Assembly: GCF_037203765.1 (NCBI RefSeq)
Contig: NZ_JBBCAS010000001.1
Span: 310,001 to 374,000 of the forward strand
Direction of reading: 5' to 3'
From: Sediminicola sp037203765
Lineage (GTDB): Bacteria > Bacteroidota > Bacteroidia > Flavobacteriales > Flavobacteriaceae
Length of the DNA stretch: 64,000 bases
The notes under the pieces are model-generated. The model was not told the DNA's origin and ran no database searches. It saw nothing but the letters and a program-made list of their open reading frames with translations. The translations under genes and the position numbers were made by a program. This document shows, piece after piece, positions 62,539-64,000 of this stretch. Each line of letters begins with the position of its first letter. The first letter of the stretch is position 1.

Positions 62539-63489
62539 ATGGGTAATTTTTTATTGATACCGGTAATATTAATCGGTTTGGTCATTCTTTTTTCTTCTTT
62601 TTTTACGGTAAAACAGCAAACTGCGGTAATCATAGAACGATTTGGTAAGTTTCAGAGCATCAGGACTTCGGGACTTCAAATGAAAATTCCCTTGATCGAT
62701 AGGATTGCAGCACGGGTGGGACTTAAAATACAACAGTTGGACGTGATTGTGGAGACCAAGACTTTGGACGATGTGTTCGTTAAACTAAAGGTTTCGGTTC
62801 AGTATGTGGTTATAAAATCCAAGGTGTATGAGGCATTTTACCAATTGGAATACCCACATGACCAGATAACCTCCTATGTATTTGATGTGGTCCGTGCGGA
62901 AGTACCAAAAATGAAATTGGATGATGTTTTTGTTAAAAAGGACGACATAGCCATTGCTGTAAAAACAGAATTGCAGGATGCCATGCTGGATTATGGATAT
63001 GATATCATCAAGACCTTGGTGACCGATATAGATCCTGATGCCCAGGTGAAGGAGGCAATGAATAGGATCAATGCGTCGGAGCGGGAAAAGATTGCCGCCC
63101 AATTTGAAGGTGATGCCGCCCGTATCCTTATTGTTGAGAAGGCCAAGGCCGAGGCAGAAAGCAAGAGGTTGCAGGGACAGGGTATTGCCGATCAGAGAAG
63201 GGAAATAGCCCGCGGGTTGGAAGAGTCCGTGGAAGTGCTGAACAAGGTGGGAATCAATTCCCAAGAGGCATCGGCCTTGATTGTTGTTACCCAACATTAT
63301 GACACCCTTCAGTCTATTGGTGAAGCCACGAATACCAACCTAATTCTATTGCCAAATTCGCCCCAGGCTGGGAGCGATATGCTCAATAACATGGTGGCCT
63401 CCTTTACAGCTAGCAATATGATAGGGGAATCTATGAAAAAAAGCAAATTGGGGAGTGCTTCGGAAATAAAAAGGCCTAAGAAGGATTAA
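62539..63489 (+). CDS. SPFH-domain membrane protein (stomatin/HflC-like)
   Basis: 316 residues from the ATG at 62539; a longer frame to 62503 adds twelve unlikely residues. One N-terminal membrane helix (about 3-24) is followed by QTAVIIERFGKFQSIRTSGL and a SPFH domain (about 25-190), then a coiled coil with EKAKAEAESKRLQGQGIADQ. Such proteins form oligomers on the membrane and organise proteases or lipids. No NfeD-type partner gene is adjacent. Confidence 0.9.
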   Translation: MGNFLLIPVILIGLVILFSSFFTVKQQTAVIIERFGKFQSIRTSGLQMKIPLIDRIAARVGLKIQQLDVIVETKTLDDVFVKLKVSVQYVVIKSKVYEAFYQLEYPHDQITSYVFDVVRAEVPKMKLDDVFVKKDDIAIAVKTELQDAMLDYGYDIIKTLVTDIDPDAQVKEAMNRINASEREKIAAQFEGDAARILIVEKAKAEAESKRLQGQGIADQRREIARGLEESVEVLNKVGINSQEASALIVVTQHYDTLQSIGEATNTNLILLPNSPQAGSDMLNNMVASFTASNMIGESMKKSKLGSASEIKRPKKD

Positions 63490-63508
63490 CATAAATCCCA
63501 TAATGAAG

Positions 63509-63551
63509 AAACCCACCCTATTCCTTCAATCAGGGAATGGGATGGGTTTTT
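63509..63551 (+). terminator. Terminator of the SPFH gene
   Basis: 16-base arms (63509-63524 and 63534-63549) with two non-Watson-Crick positions, starting AAACCCACCC and ending in TGGGTTTTT. It also faces the convergent small gene at 63574. Confidence 0.75.
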
Positions 63552-63573
63552 GCTTTGATGTTAGACATCGTAG

Positions 63574-63789
63574 CTAGGTAAATTTTTTAAGGACTTTCTT
63601 TAAAATAAAACCGAGTAGTACTTTTTGTAAAACACCACTGAATTCCCCAAAAATATGTGTTGGATAAAAGGTTTCCTTGGATTTCTTGATGTTAAACCTC
63701 AAAGACTCCCTACTGATATCCTTTTGTAGTCTTAATATTTTTAAGCGTTCGTCTATTTCCTCAAAGGAACTGTATTTTTTGGCGATCAT
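63574..63789 (-). CDS. DUF6327-like small protein
   Basis: 71 residues. The N-terminal helix reads YSSFEEIDERLKILRLQKDI and the hydrophobic C-terminus GVLQKVLLGFILKKVLKKF. The pattern fits a small protein found beside holin-like genes in Flavobacteria. Its start overlaps the stop of the upstream gene by 4 bases (63786-63789), so translation is probably coupled. Confidence 0.72.
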   Translation of the reverse strand: MIAKKYSSFEEIDERLKILRLQKDISRESLRFNIKKSKETFYPTHIFGEFSGVLQKVLLGFILKKVLKKFT

Positions 63790-64000
63790 ATCTCTTCAAA
63801 ATAAAATTCAGAAAATTTCTCCAACAGCGGCTTGTTCAATTTATCCTTAAAGACATAGGCCACTATACCCATTAGGATATAGAAAAGACCTACGCACAAG
63901 AAGCCGTAGAAGGTATTTTCCAAGGCTTGTCCAATCCCAAAGGCGGCTGCGAAGGAGAGGATAAACAATGCCAATAGCGCAATGGAGCCAAGTAATAGCA
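63786..64000 (-). CDS. Holin-X-like (phage_holin_3_6 / DUF1469) membrane protein, C-terminal part
   Basis: The 5' end is outside the window; an open frame runs to the edge without a stop. Two membrane helices are visible (LLLGSIALLALFILSFAAAF and GFLCVGLFYILMGIVAYVF) separated by a short loop, followed by a charged end. This is the pattern of small holin-X-like proteins that are chromosomal, not phage, in Bacteroidota. The partner is the small gene overlapping its stop. Confidence 0.7.
   Translation of the reverse strand, partial: LLLGSIALLALFILSFAAAFGIGQALENTFYGFLCVGLFYILMGIVAYVFKDKLNKPLLEKFSEFYFEEI

Noticed and set aside
63786..64000. Prophage call from the holin-like protein at the window end
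   Set aside because: Single holin-X-like proteins are chromosomal in Bacteroidota, and no other phage gene is in the window.

Overview
The window looks like a chromosomal segment of a marine-type Flavobacteriaceae bacterium (Bacteroidota). Pointers to this are an OmpH-like lipoprotein, a plug-less TonB-type barrel, DUF4175, YceD, Lacal_2735-type and HopJ-type proteins, near absence of Shine-Dalgarno sequences, and promoters with the Bacteroidota -7 element TAnnTTTG. Nearly all genes are ordinary chromosomal genes. No insertion sequence, prophage or CRISPR array was seen.

Layout. 1-235 is the start of an FAD-dependent oxidoreductase cut by the window edge. 380-5497 (minus) is the fatty-acid/ribosome block pdxA-yceD-rpmF-fabH-accB-accC, with ribE divergent. 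6213-11320 (minus) is a five-gene operon: an esterase, an ATP-grasp ligase with a histone-H1-like tail, a GCS2/YbdK carboxylate-amine ligase, a class I glutamine amidotransferase and a second ATP-grasp-like protein. A second esterase and a TauE/SafE permease diverge from it (11425-13102). 13103-14302 is a sparse patch ending in a tRNA with anticodon CAT. 14380-26127 holds methylmalonyl-CoA epimerase, rbfA, an FtsX-like permease, dusB, an outer-membrane barrel, lepA and two cation/proton antiporters. 26375-30770 is an MBL hydrolase, S8 protease and M1 peptidase operon. 30841-33903 is a second amidoligase locus (GCS2 fused to CBS domains, plus an aspartoacylase/succinylglutamate desuccinylase-like hydrolase). 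34036-41130 carries rnpA, an S41 protease, a guanine-deaminase-like enzyme, a CatA-like acetyltransferase, a cold-shock protein, an O-methyltransferase and small secreted proteins. 41216-48691 is a run of small conserved proteins, a GMC oxidoreductase with a Tat-exported small subunit, a pentapeptide-repeat protein, a PqqB-like protein and rpiB.

48692-64000 looks like a replication-origin neighbourhood. An AT-rich 628-base gap between rpiB and rnr carries paired DnaA-box-like TTATCAACA sequences. Three parS-type sites (TGTTCCACGTGGAACA or one base off) lie within 2.1 kb around mnmG. One of them is the centre of a perfect 50-bp palindrome that should also terminate mnmG. Another is read as the last codons of ybeY. 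Hand-sampled strand composition changes in the direction expected across an origin, and rnpA and mnmG, which flank oriC in many bacteria, are in the same window. The window ends in gltX, an SPFH protein and a small membrane-protein pair.

The two most interesting items are the amidoligase operon with its distant paralogous locus, which probably makes and breaks an unknown amide- or peptide-linked product, and the parS/terminator/coding overlaps near the presumed origin. All function calls are from reading the sequence and knowledge of the families; no search was run.
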